This document shows positions 23,901-36,749 of a stretch of DNA of 64,000 nt, piece by piece; position 1 is the stretch's first letter; each line of letters starts with the position of its first letter. The position numbers were made by a program, and so were the translations under genes. The stretch is taken from contig NW_022985171.1 in the NCBI RefSeq assembly GCF_010093535.1, positions 1,584,769 through 1,648,768 on the forward strand. The letters run 5' to 3'. Below the pieces are notes generated by a model that was not told the DNA's origin, made no database searches, and saw only the letters and a list, made by a program, of their open reading frames with translations. The stretch is from Lindgomyces ingoldianus (lineage: Eukaryota; Ascomycota; Dothideomycetes; Pleosporales; Lindgomycetaceae).

Positions 23901-25963
23901 AAAGCTTTAATACTTTACTACTTTAACTTTAAACTACTAATACTTATAGAAGCTAATGCCTTAGACTACATAGTAGCAGGAGTTCTCTTCTAGACTAAGC
24001 TAGACAGGACTATTAAGCCTATTATATACTTTTAAAAAAAATAAGCTTTATAAAAGGTAATTATAAGATCTATAACAAGAAATTACTTACTATAGTACAC
24101 TACTTTAAATAATAGCAACCTAAACTAGAAAGTGCAGCGCATCTAATACAGGTTCTATCTAACTATAAAAACTTGTAGTACTTTATAACTATAAAATAAC
24201 TTAGCTACTAATAAGCTTATTAGTTTAAATACTTATTTTATTTTAGTTTTAAGATTACTTATTATTTTAGTTAAAATAGAAGGAAACTAAATGCTTTTAT
24301 AAAGTAATCCTAAAACATTTTTACTTAGAAAAAAGTGTAAAAGGCTTAACACTAAACTTTACTTTAACCTAAGCTATTTTTAGACCTTAACTTAAATAAA
24401 ATAAATTAGATAATTAATTAAATTATTACTAATAAGTATTTAAATAATAAATTTATCTAAAAAACTTTAGACCTGCTCTAAAACAGCGCTAGTTAGTTAA
24501 AGAAGGTAACACTAGCTAACTATAAAAACTAAAATAGTAAGCTATATTACTATAACTAACTTATAATTTTTAATTTTAATAAACTAAGAATTAAACTACT
24601 CTAAATTATACATAACTTGCCTATTAAAGGACACCTAGGCAGAGGAAAGACTTTTAACCTACTATAGAGAGAGTACTACTAGCCCCGCATGTTCTATACT
24701 GTACGCTAATATGTATTATGTTGCTATACTTGCTGTAAAGTAAAGGCCTCTTAAAAAAAGTATAATAGCCTACTTAAACTACTTCTAATCTCTAAACAAG
24801 CTTAGAAAGATATATTAATTAATTTTATTATAAACTTACCTTTATCTAAAAAGTATATAAATATTATAGTAGTTATTAATTACTTAACTAAGTATTAACA
24901 CTTAATACTATATTCTTTTATAACTACCCCTAATATAGCCTAGTTATTCTACTAATATGTATAAGTTTACTATAGCCTGCCTAACATAATTATATTAGAC
25001 AGAGGTACACAGTTTGTCTTAGCCTTTTAAGATAAACTTTATAAACAGCTTTAAATTATTTTTTATTTATTTATAGCTTTTTACCTAGAGACTAACAGCT
25101 AGACTAAGAATATAAATGCTGTAATAAAATAAGTTTTATAAGTATACATAAACTACTAGTAAGATAACTAGGTAAAATAGTTAGCTATAGCATAGTTTAA
25201 AGCTAATAACATAACATCTAAATTAACATAAGTATCTTTATTCTTAGTAAACTATAGATACTACTTTTAAATAAGATTTAAACTACTTTTAAATACCCTC
25301 TAACTAACTTATTAATTTATATAAGCAATATATATAAATAGACTTATTAATAAAATTTAAAATATATTTAAATATATTTATAAAAAGCTTATATAGGCTT
25401 AAGCTTTTTAATAAGAGTACATAAACTAATCTTAAACTCTTACCCCTGTGTATGCAGCTAGCAAGAAGGTCTAGCTAGACACTAGAAATATCTAAATAAA
25501 CTAATAATTAAAAAAACTTAATTAAAAAAACTTTAGCCTTTTTATAGTAGCCTATATAGTCTTATTACACACTTACTAATTAATCCTACCTAACAGCATA
25601 AAGATACACCCTGTGTTCTATGTATTATTGCTGCGCTAAGTAGCCTCTAAATCTAACTATCTACTTAAATAGCTAAACTTTCTACCTAAACCTATTATTA
25701 TAAATAATAAACTAGAATATGTTGTAAAAGACATTAAATAAATCTAGTTTAATAAAAAAAACATATTTATAAATACTTTATAAAATAAACTAGATATAAT
25801 AAACTGTTATAAGAACCTATAGAAGCCTTATAAAAAAACTCTACAGTAACTTAATTCTACGCCTAATACTTATTTAAACTAAACTTATACTCTAATAAAG
25901 ACAACCTAATGCTAGAACTACTAATGTAAAGGATTCCCTTTCTAATAAGGGGGGGGGGAGTAC

Positions 25964-26281
25964 TGTTACAGTATCCTCCCTAGATCCTAGACATAACTAT
26001 ATTAGACGTGTACTAGAGTATTATTAGTGCATGTTTAATATAAACATAATATAACATAGACATAAACTTAAGCATAAACTACTTTAACACTAACTAAACC
26101 TAGAACAGGCTTAATTTATGCTTAAAGTGCTTAGACTTTTAAGCTAAGTATTTAATTACTAATTTTTTTTTAAACCTTCCTGTTTCTCACACAACGTCTT
26201 ATACATACTATAATACCTTACATAGTAATTAAACTAGACTTCCGTGAAGCTCTATAACCTTACTCGTGCACAATCGTGACA
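25964..26281 (+). repeat. 3' LTR of the 318-bp-LTR Gypsy
   Basis: Starts TGTTACAGTATCC, ends ATCGTGACA; the same 318 bp length as the 5' LTR. Less decayed than the 5' copy near its end. Confidence 0.9.
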
Positions 26282-26630
26282 CTACTATACTACTCTTTTT
26301 ATACTAATATATTTTTAATAACACTACTTAGATATGTTAAAAGAACATTAGATATAGCTTATACTTTAAGCTTTTAAATAAAATATAACACTTTTTAAGC
26401 AACATGCTGCAGCTATTTATAAGGTTTTTAAAAAAAAATAATAAGTAACTAACACACTAGATAACCTTTTTAACCTAATTATATAGCTAACTTATAAAAG
26501 CTAAATAATAATAAGAAGTAAGTAATTATTTAGCACATACTTAAGCTAAATATATAAGGATTTCCTCTCTAGCTAGTAGCTATAGCTAATATAGCTAATT
26601 CTTTATGCACTAAGTATAATATAGGCTATA

Positions 26631-26920
26631 TGTAACAGCACAGGTAAGATAATAGGTCTAAATGCAGTAGAAATCTACTTAAAGGCATATAAAAGTGCGT
26701 AGGGACTTAGAACCTAGAAATGTCTATTAACACCTATAGGCCTTATATAAAGGATATTAGAAAACTACTAAGCTAGCTAAGAGAAAAGGTGCAACTAAAT
26801 ACTTAAGTAAATAGAGGTAACTACAGGGGACAGAGTTAAGTCATGGTTAGAGCTAATACAGAGACCCTTTAGATAGGATCTAAGCAACCTAAGATAGAAT
26901 AATTTGTAAGAATTATTACA
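26631..26920 (-). repeat. Solo LTR, 290-bp family, in Pogo copy 1
   Basis: TGTAACAGCAC...AATTATTACA, 290 bp, flanked by a perfect 5-bp duplication CTATA (26626-26630, 26921-26925). The same family occurs at 41860 (opposite orientation) and 62938. Sense direction is inferred from the purine tract beside the 62938 copy. No internal sequence, so this is an LTR-LTR recombination product. Confidence 0.9.
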
Positions 26921-27863
26921 CTATATTAGTATAAACTAGCCTAATATATTTATTAAGCGCTACTTAAAGTTAAAGTAAAGTTTAAGTATAACTATAACTA
27001 TAAAAAAGCTTTTTATAAAAATCTTACAGTAATTTAAAGCTAAGTATAGCATCTAAAATAATAACATGTACAACTTTAATAATATAAAGTTTATAATAGG
27101 CTAGATATCTACTAAAGCAGTTATTATAAGTTTAGAGAAATAAGAACAGCTAAAAGTAGTCTAGCTAGGTAACTAGAAGTAGACAACAGCTATCTAAGGC
27201 ATTAATGCTAAAAAGTAGGCTATTTTACTTTTTATTATTTTCTAGAGTAGTAATTACTTTTTAAACTAGTATAAAAAAAATCTACTTTAAAATTAAGTTA
27301 TTACAGTTTTTAAGCATAGCTAGACTACTAATTAGCTTAGTCTAGACTAGTTAAAGCACTTTAACATAAATATAAAAAAGTGTACTATTAGTAGCTACTA
27401 TCTGCTAGTTATTAATAGCTATAAAAGCTATTACTTACTTTATTTTTAGTAATACTATAAAAATAATAAGATTATTACTATTTATATACTTTTTTACTTA
27501 TTACACTTTTTATAGCTACTTAATGTAGGTTATTTTACTTTTTTAAAAAAAGTATATAAGCGCTAAGCTAAAAACTTTATATATAACTAAATTACTAATA
27601 TTATAAAAATAAAGTTTTTACTATGCTTTAAAGCAGCCTATAATACTATAATTACTTTTAGTAATATTTAAAAAAGTTTTAAAGCGCTAAATTAGTTCTT
27701 TTTAACCTATAATAAGTTATAATAGGCCTTAATGTAAAGTTACACACTTTATTACTACTACTACTTATATATAATAAGCTCTAGTAGTTATAAACTTTAA
27801 GTAATACTTTAAAACTTAAGTTATAATTAATGCTTATAAAAATTAAAAATTTAAAAGCATATA

Positions 27864-30800
27864 ACGTACTTTATAGGCGAGTTGCTTACACACCTGAGTT
27901 GCTTACTTTTGCTAAGACCCCACCCTAATAAACTCTATTATAGCCTATAACAACCCGCTCTAGCACTATATAGTACAGTACAGCCTAGAATATTATTTAG
28001 ATACTACTTCTGCTTCTTGCTTACATGTTTGCGCGTTATGCCTAGTCTAATTGCACTATCTGCAGCGCCTTTAGGATAGCTTACCTACTTTAGCTTACAC
28101 CTGCTTCTTTGCCTTCTTTCTGTTACTGCGTGCCTTAAACTCCTTTAGAGCTATTAAGCGCAGGCCTTTTTAAATTATTAAGGTCTTTTCTACCTTAATC
28201 TACTTTCTTTTATGTAATTTATATTATGTGGCAGCTTTATTAGCTGCTTAAAGCTTAGTAATTTTCTATTACACTAACACTAGCTTATATATAATTATTA
28301 CTACCTTTTTTAAAACTTTCTTAAACACTTTAACTATAAAAGTTAGTAAACTATTTATATGCTTCTAAATTTTTATTTTTATAAGTATTAATTATAACTT
28401 AAGTTCTAAGGTATTGCTTAAGGTTTACAACTACTAAGGCTTGTTATATATAAGTAGTAGTAGTAATAGAGTGCATAACTTTATATTAAGGCCTATTATA
28501 ACTTATTATAGGTTAAAAGAAACTAATCTAGCGCTTTAAAACTCTCTTTAGATATTACTAAAAGTAATTATAGTATTATAAGCTGCTTTAAAGCATAGTA
28601 AGAACTTTATTTTTATAATATAAGTAATCTAGTTGCATATAAGGTTTTTAGCTTAGCACTTATACACTTTTTTTAAAGGAGTAAAACAACCTATATTAAA
28701 TAGCTATAAAAGGTGTAATAAGTAAAAAAGTATATAAATAGTAATAATTTTATTATCTTTATAACGTACTTCATGGGCGAGTCGCTCACACACCCGAGTC
28801 GCTCACTTTTGCCAAGACCCCACCCCAACAAACTCTATTATGGCCTATAATAACCTGCTCTGGCACTATATAGTACAGTACAGCCTAGAATATTATTTAG
28901 ATACTACTTCTGCTTCTTGCTTACACATTTACGTGTTATGCCTAGTCTAATTGCACTATCTGTAGCGCCTTTAGAATAGCTTACCTACTTTAGCTTGCAC
29001 CTGCTTCTTTGCCTTCTTTCTATTACTGCGCGCTTTAAACTCCTTTAAAGCTGTTAAGCGTAGGCTTTTTTAAATTATTAAGGTTCTTTTTACCTTAATC
29101 TGCTTTCTTTTATATAATTTATGTTATGTAGCAGCTTTATTAGCTGCTTAAAGCTTAGTAATTTCCTATTACACTAACACTAGCTTATACGCAATTATTA
29201 CTGCCCCCTTTAAGACCTTTTTAAACGCCTTAACTATAGAAGTTAGTAAACTATTTATATGCTTTTAAATCTTTATCTTTATAAGTATTAATTATAACCT
29301 AAGTTTTAGAGTATTGCTTAGGGTTTACAACTACTAGGGCTTGTTATATATAGGTAGTAGAGGTAATAAAGTGCGTAACTTTATATTAAAGCTTATTATA
29401 ACTTATTATAGGTTAAAAAAAACTAATCTAGCGCCTTAAAACCTTTCTTAGATATTACTAAAAATAATTACAGCATTATAAGCTGCTTTAAAGCATAGTA
29501 AGAACTTTATTTTTATAATATAAATAATTTAGTTATGTATAAGGTTTTTAGCTTAGCGCTTATACACTTTCTTTAAAGAAGTAAAACAACCTATATTAAG
29601 TAGCTATAAAAAGTGTAATAAGTAAAAAGGTATATAAATAGTAATAATTTTATTATCTTTATAGTATTACTAAAAATAAAGTAAGTTATAGCTCTTATAG
29701 CTGTTAATAACTAGTAGATAGTAGCTGCTAACAGTACACTTTTTTATATGCGCGTTAAAGTGCTTTAACTAGTCTAAACTAAGCTAATTAGTAGTCTAGC
29801 TGCGCTTAGAAATTATAATACCTTAATTTTAAAGTAGATTTTTCTTTTTATACTAGTTTAAAAAGTAGTTGCTACTTTAAAAGATAATAAAAAGCAGAAT
29901 AGCTTACTTTTTAGCATTAATGCCCTAAATAGCTATTATCTACTTCTAGTTACTTAGCTAGACTGCTTTTAGCTATCTTTGTCTCTCTAAACTTATAACA
30001 ACTACTCTAGTAGATATCTAGCCTATTATAAACTCTGTTTTGTTAAAGTTATACATGTTGTTATTTTAGATGCTATACTTAGCTTTAATATTCTCTATAA
30101 GGTTAAACTAGTCTTAAATTACTATAAGATTTTTATAAAAAGCTCTTTTATAGTTATACTTGCGCTTAAACTTTACTTTAAGCTCTAGGTAACACTTAAC
30201 AAACATATTAAGCTAGTTTATGCTAACATAGCCTATATTATGCTTAGCGCGCAAAGAATTAGCTATATTAGCTATAGCTGCTAGCTAGGGGGGAAATCCT
30301 TGCGCATCTAGCTTAAGTATGTGCTAAATAATTACCTACTTTTTATTATTATCTAGCTTTTATAAGTTAGCTGTATAATTAGCTTAAAAAAGTTGTCTAG
30401 CGCGTTAGTTGCTTATTATTTTTTAAGGGACTCTATAGATAGCTGCAGCGCGTTAGTTAGAAAGTATTGTGTCTTATTTAAGAGCCTAGAGTGTAAGCTG
30501 CATTTAACATTTCTTTAACATGTTTAAGTAGTGTTGTTAGGAATGCATTAGTGTAGAAAAGGTAGTGTAGTAGAGTCTTAGTAAAAGTAAGTAACTTAGG
30601 TGTGTAAGCAACTCGCCTATAAAGTACGTTAGTATTACTAAAAATAAAGTAAGTTATAGCTCTTATAGCTATTAATAACTAGCAGATAGTAGCTGCTAAT
30701 AGTACACTTCTTTATATGCGCGTTAAAGTGCTTTAACTAGTCTAGACTAAGCTAATTAGTAGTCTAGCTACGCTTAAAGATTATAATAACTTAATTTTAA

Positions 30801-31591
30801 AGTAGATTTTCTTTTTTATACTAGTTTAAAAAGTAGTTGCTACCCTAGAAAATAATAAAAAGTAAAATAGCCTACCTTTTAGCATTAATACTTTAGATAG
30901 CTGTTGTCTACTTCTAGTTACCTAGCTAGACTGCTTTTAGCTGTTCTTATTTCTTAGAACTTATAATAACTACTCTAGTAAATATCTAGCCTATTATAAA
31001 CCTTATTTTATTAAAGTTGTATGTGTTATTATTTTAGATGCTATACTTAGCTTTAATGTTTTTTATAAAGTTAAACTAGCTTTAAATTACTATAAAATTT
31101 TTATAAAAAGCTTTTTTATAGTTATACTTAAACTTTACTTTAAGCTTTAAGTAACACTTAATAAATATATTAAGCTAGTTTATGCTAATATAGCTTATAT
31201 TATGCTTAGCGTGTAAAGAATTAGCTATATTAGCTATAGCTACTAGCTAGAGGGGAAATCCTTACACATTTAGCTTAAGTATGTGCTAAATAATTACCTA
31301 CTTTTTGTTATTATCTAGCTTTTATAAGTTAGCTATATAATTAGCTTAGAAAAGTTATCTAGTGTGTTAGTTACTTATTATTTTTTAAGAGACTTTATAA
31401 ATAGCTACAGCGTGTTACTTAAAAAGTGTTATGTTTTATTTAAAAGCTTAAAGTGTAAGCTGCATTTAACATTCCTTTAACATGTTTAAGTAGTGTTGTT
31501 AGAAATGCATTAGTGTAGAAAAAGTAGTGTAGTAGAGTCTTAGTAAAAGTAAGCAACTTAGGTGTGTAAGCAACTTGCCTATAAAGTACGT
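27864..31591 (-). mobile_element. Pogo/Fot1-like transposon, copy 2, containing copy 3
   Basis: Terminal repeats at 27864 and 31591, each bordered by TA; it sits in a TA of copy 1 (27862-27863 and 31592-31593). Without copy 3 it measures 1,860 bp. Coding strand is minus, with many TAG/TAA stops. Moderately RIP-decayed: its left terminal repeat differs from copy 3 by CA-to-TA, TG-to-TA and CG-to-TG changes. Confidence 0.9.
28764..30629 (-). mobile_element. Pogo/Fot1-like transposon, copy 3 (least decayed), inserted in copy 2
   Basis: 1,866 bp, terminal repeats ACGTACTTCATGGG... at both ends and a TA duplication (28762-28763, 30630-30631). The undisturbed target sequence can be read inside copy 3 itself near 29660, proving insertion into a sister copy. 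The left terminal repeat keeps two GAGTCGCTCAC words 17 bp apart. The transposase on the minus strand is recognisable around 29880-29990 (QGINA..AI.PFIIF-type core) but has stop codons at former Trp/Gln positions. Confidence 0.92.
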
Positions 31592-31773
31592 TAAATAGTT
31601 TACTAACTTTTATAGTTAAAGTGTTTAAAAAAGTTTTAAAAAAAGTAGTAATAATTATATATAAGCTAGTATTAGTATAATAAAAACTTACTAAGCTTTA
31701 AGTAGCTAATAAGGCTACTATATAACATAAATTATATAAAAGAAAGTAAATTAAAGTAAAAAAAACTTTAATA

Positions 31774-33566
31774 ACGTACTTTACAAGCAAGTTACTTACA
31801 CACCTAAGTTGCTTACTTTTGCTAAGACCCCACCCTAACAAACTCTATTATAGCCTATAACAACCTGCTCTAGCACTATATAGTATAGTATAGCCTAGAA
31901 TATTATTTAGATACTACTTCTACTTCTTACTTACACATTTATGTGTTATGCCTAGTCTAATTACACTGTCTACAGCGCCTTTAAAATAGCTTACTTACTT
32001 TAGCTTACACTTACTTTTTTACTTTTTTTTTATTACTATGCACTTTAAACTTTTTTAAAGCTGTTAAGTATAAGCTTTTTTAAATTATTAAAGTTTTTTT
32101 ATTTTAATTTACTTTTTTTTATATAATTTATGTTATGTAGTAGCTTTATTAGCTACTTAAAGCTTAGTAATTTCTTATTATACTAATACTAGCTTATATA
32201 TAATTATTACTGCTTTTTTTAAGACCTTTTTAAATACTTTAACTATAAAAGTTAGTAAACTATTTATATACTTTTAAATTTTTATTTTTATAAGCATTAA
32301 TTATAACTTAAGTTTTAAAGTATTACTTAAAGTTTATAACTACTAGAGCTTATTATATATAAGTAGTAGTAGTAATAAAGTGCATAACTTTATATTAAAG
32401 CTTATTATAACTTATTATAAGTTAAAAAAAACTAATTTAGCGCTTTAAAACTTTTCTTAAATATTACTAAAAGTAATTATAGCATTATAAGCTACTTTAA
32501 AGTATAGTAAGAACTTTATTTTTATAATATAAATAATTTAGTTATGTATAAAGTTTTTAGCTTAGCGCCTATACACTTTTTTTAAAAAAGTAAAATAACC
32601 TACATTAAGTAGCTATAAAAAGTGTAATAAGTAAAAAAGTATATAAATAATAATAATTTTATTATTTTTATAGTATTACTAAAAATAAAGTAAGTTATAG
32701 CTTTTATAGCTATTAATAACTAATAAATAGTAGTTACTAATAGTATACTTTTTTATATGCATATTAAAGTGCTTTAACTAGTCTAAACTAAGCTAATTAG
32801 TAGTCTAGCTATGCTTAAAAATTATAATAACTTAATTTTAAAGTAAACTTTTTTTTATACTAGTTTAAAAAGTAGTTACTACTTTAAAAAATAATAAAAA
32901 GTAAAATAGCCTACTTTTTAGTATTAATGCTTTAAATAGCTGTTGTCTACTTTTAGTTACCTAGCTAGACTACTTTTAGCTATTTTTATCTTTTTAAACT
33001 TATAATAACTACTCTAGTAAATATCTAGCTTATTATAAACCTTATTTTATTAAAGTTAGATATATTATTATTTTAAATACTATACTTAGCTTTAATATTT
33101 TTTATAAAGTTAAACTAGCTTTAAATTATTATAAAATTTTTATAAAAAGCATTTTTATAGTTATAGTTATACTTAAACTTTACTTTAAGCTTTAAGTAAC
33201 ACTTAATAAATATATTAAGCTAGTTTATACTAATATAGCTTATATTATGCTTAGTGTGTAAAAAATTAGCTATATTAGCTATAGCTACTAGCTAAAAAGA
33301 AAATCCTTATATATTTAGCTTAAAAAAGTTATCTAGTGTGTTAGTTACTTATTATTTTTTAAAAAAACTTTATAAATAGCTATAGCATGTTACTTAAAAA
33401 GTATTATATTTTAATTAAAAGCTTAAAGTGTAAGCTATATTTAACATTTTTTTAATATATTTAAGTAGTGTTATTAGAAATGCATTAGTGTAAAAAAAGT
33501 AGTGTAGTAAGGTCTTAGTAAAAGTAAGCAACTTAGGTGTGTTAGTAACTTGCCTGTAAAGTACGT
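31774..33566 (-). mobile_element. Pogo/Fot1-like transposon, copy 4 (strongly decayed)
   Basis: 1,793 bp, inserted at a TA of copy 1 (31772-31773 and 33567-33568). The right half is about 70 bp shorter than in copies 2 and 3: a stretch near 33315, where copy 2 has additional sequence, is missing. The most A/T-shifted of the four copies. Confidence 0.88.
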
Positions 33567-33692
33567 TAATTTAAAAAGGCTTATACTTAACAGCTTTAAA
33601 AGAGTTTAAGGCGTATAGTAATAAAAAAAAGTAAAAAAGTAAGTGTAAGCTAAAGTAGGTAAGCTATTCTAAAGGCGCTATAAATAGTGTAA

Positions 33693-34298
33693 TGTTATAA
33701 TCCTTACTCCGACAAAATAGTATTTTCGGGAGTACTACAGCCTGTGGTTATGTTAGAGAGTAAGGGGAAGGACTTAGCTGGATCGGGTGTACAGTCCGTT
33801 GAGCAGAGTATAGGTGAGGCGGGGGTAAAGAAGGCAGATTGTAGTTTAGCCTAGCAGCTGTATAGGGAGCTAGCAAACCTAATCTAAAAGGATAAAAAAG
33901 AAGGTATATATAGTGTAAAATATATAAGGCAGTAATGTCCTCTTTATAAAAGTTTTAATGCCTTTTAGTCTATTAGGTAGGTAAAGACTAAATAGTAATT
34001 ACAGCCTTCTAGCTATAGTTATAATTAAGATTATATACATAAGGTTTGCATGCAGTGCATGCTATGCATGTTTGCATGTTTGTTGCCTGCATAGCCTGCA
34101 TAGCCTGTAAACCTGTAAAGCCTGTAGTCTTATTAGATAATACACTCTACTAGGCTTTTATTTAAAAGCTAAAGCTATTTTTTATTTATCCTATTATATA
34201 ACTTATTTAACATAAGGTTAAGCATTTTTTATCTTTTATTACTTAGGCTATAAGAAACAGCTAATAAGAAAATTATAGTTAGTTTATTAGCTATAACA
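33693..34298 (-). repeat. 3' LTR (left) of the 606-bp-LTR Gypsy
   Basis: 606 bp, TGTTATAATCC...CTATAACA on the plus strand. It contains a GCATGC-rich block (34048-34080) and short repeats of GCATAGCCT. The element's coding strand is minus, so this is the downstream LTR. Confidence 0.9.
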
Positions 34299-36749
34299 CA
34301 CAGGCTTCTCTCTTAGTTAGTGTTCTTGCTGTTATAGTGTTCTTACTGCAAGCATTAGTTTTTCTTTTTAGCTAGTGTGTACCTGTCTTTAAAGCCTTTC
34401 CTAATGTTTAACTTTCTTAACTATGCTTTATTAAGCTTTTTATTTCTTTGCTGCTGCTTGTTATCTTTGCACTATTACTTATCTTAATCCTCTTTATTAT
34501 ACTAAGATGTGTCTTTATAGTGCCTGTTATTTAAGCAGTTCCTCTTATGTAATGTCCTTATTATTAGACAAGTGTGTAAAATGTGTGTAAAAAGGGGGTT
34601 ATTATAATGCTTTTATATCTAATGCTGCATAGAATTATCTAAAGCAAGAGTGTAAAAAGCTGCTAGCAAGGTTAAAAGTAATTTAAAAGAATAAAATATG
34701 TAAAAAAAAAGTATTAAAAAAAAGTTACTAAAGCGCTTTTAGCTAATTATTTCTTATTAAAAAAAAGCCTATAAATAGTTAAAGGTGCTAGAGAATTAAA
34801 AAGTAAAGTATCTAAAAAAAAACCTCTTATTTTTAGATAAGCTTAAAGCGCTTAAGGTAAAAGCTATAAGTTTTTCTTCTCTTTAACCTATGTTAAAAGG
34901 TTGTAGGCTTCCTACATTATAGCTAGCTAGTGCTGCTGTAGTTTTATCTAGTAATAATATTTTCTAAGCTAAAAAGCTTTCTTTAAAGTAGTTTTATTTA
35001 AAAGAGATTCTAAGTACTTATAAAAGACTAAAGAGGCATTTAATAGGCTTCTAATAAGTTTTTAAGTGCTTTTACTAGTAGGCTATTTTTTTATTTAATT
35101 AAATATTTGTTTTCTTAGTAATCTAAAATTTATTTTATTTTATATTCTTTTTCTTCTTCTTTTTATCTAGTAGTTGCTAGTAGAATAGTCTTAAGCATAA
35201 GTTTAAGCTTAAAAATATAAAACTAGAGATGTATTTACATTTCTTTAGGTAACTTAAGTTTATAAATGCTAGAACATGTTTATATAACTTTATAAAGTTT
35301 TATACATTTTTTTATAAGCTTTTTAAAAGGTCTTAGTGTTTTAAAATTCTTTATATCTAAATATATATAGTTATTTAGGTAGATCTCTAGTGCTAGTTAG
35401 TGTTTTTAGTCTACTACTTTCTTTATAGCGTCCTAAGCTAACTATGCTTCTTTAGTTAATTTCTAATATAGTTTCTAAAGTTTTACTATTTAGTCTATAG
35501 CTTCTAAGAGATTTGTTAGTTGTGTTTTATAAAGCTTATACAATAAAAAATATCTAAAATTAGCTTTATATAAGGTCTTTTAAGTTATAGCTAATTCTGT
35601 AGTATTAATTATAAGTTATGCTATTAGCAGCTATTCTACCTAGTTATCTTATTTATATAATACATATTTACATAAGTATTTTTCTACCTTTACATTTACT
35701 CTTTCTGTTTGTCTGTCTGTTTATAGGTAGTAGGCTATAGAGAGTTTATAGTTAATCTTTAAGTGCTTAACTACTACTGTCTAATACTTACTTATAAATA
35801 GTTTATTATAGTCTAAGATAATAATTTTTAGGTAGCTATAAGTAGCTAAGACATTTTTTTTCTAGTTTAAATATAAATTTTTTTAGCTATAATGCTTTTG
35901 TCTAAAGGCTATAAGTAAATAAACTTTATAGTTTTATTAATAACTTATATAATTATATTATAGAGTCTTTCTGTGCTAAGTTCTTATAATAGTAGTAGGC
36001 TAGTAATAAAATCTATAGTTATTATAGTCTATAGTTAACTTAGTGCTGTAATTAGTTAGAGTAGTCTATATAGTTTGTGCTGTCTTAGGTTGTTTTTACT
36101 ATAAATGTTACATTCTTATAAAACTTTAGTGCATAGATGCTTTAGTTAGGGCACTTTTTATAGTATAGCATTTTTAATTTTTTTCTATAGTAATCTAATT
36201 TTAGAGTGTCTAAATATAGAGGCTTTATAATATTCTTTTATTAAGTTTTTCTATTCTTGTTTAACTATTATAAAAGAACATAGTAGTTTTTTTTAGTTTA
36301 GTTCTTTATAAACTAGGCTTTTTAGAGTTTTTTTAAAGATTATAAATTCTTCTAAGTTTTTTTTATTTTTTTTAAAATAGTTAAAATGTTAGCTAAGAGT
36401 GTCTACTTACTAGTTGCTACTTCTAGCCACATGTTTAATAACAAAGTTAAATTGTGCTAGTTCTATAGCCTATTATATATACATTAGTAAGAGTTTTTTA
36501 GTAGTAAGAAAAGTAATAAGGTTTATGTAGTTAGTAAAGATTATAAATTATTAACTAAAACTTTAAAGCTTTACTTTTTAGTTTCTACATACATTAACTA
36601 TAGCTTTTAGTTCTTTGTTAAGAATAGTGTACTTTTATTTTAATAGTGTAAACTTTGCTAAATAGTAAGCTATAGGGTGCTATTAACTATTCTTTTGTTT
36701 TTAAGAGAGTGCTGCTCTTTCTGCTCTAAAAAAAGCATTAGTATGCACT
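34299..36749 (-). pseudogene. Gypsy-606 pol 3' half (RNase H and integrase), RIP-inactivated
   Basis: Minus-strand remains of RNase H (near 36400-36680) and the integrase core and C-terminus (about 34800-36100). TAG/TAA stops stand at positions where Trp and Gln codons are expected. The end at 36749 is the insertion point of the Copia element. Confidence 0.75.

Larger units (their letters stand above)
20620..26281 (+). mobile_element. Complete Ty3/Gypsy retrotransposon with 318-bp LTRs (RIP-inactivated)
   Basis: LTRs 20620-20937 and 25964-26281, both 318 bp, TG..CA. A perfect 5-bp target duplication CTACT lies at 20615-20619 and 26282-26286. A purine tract rich in G precedes the 3' LTR (25949-25960). 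The decayed pol reads on the plus strand: the reverse-transcriptase box is YINNILIYS at 23507-23533, with both catalytic aspartates of the normal YxDD turned to Asn. An integrase-type H..PIKGHLG region lies near 24605, and the HPVFYVLLLR segment near 25610 is typical of the chromovirus C-terminus. Stops are dense in all frames. Inserted within 60 bp of the left end of Pogo copy 1. Confidence 0.92.

Noticed and set aside
33990..34120. GCATGC/GCATAGCCT repeats as a possible CRISPR-like or satellite array
   Set aside because: Short internal repeats of the 606-bp LTR, present in both LTR copies; no spacer structure.
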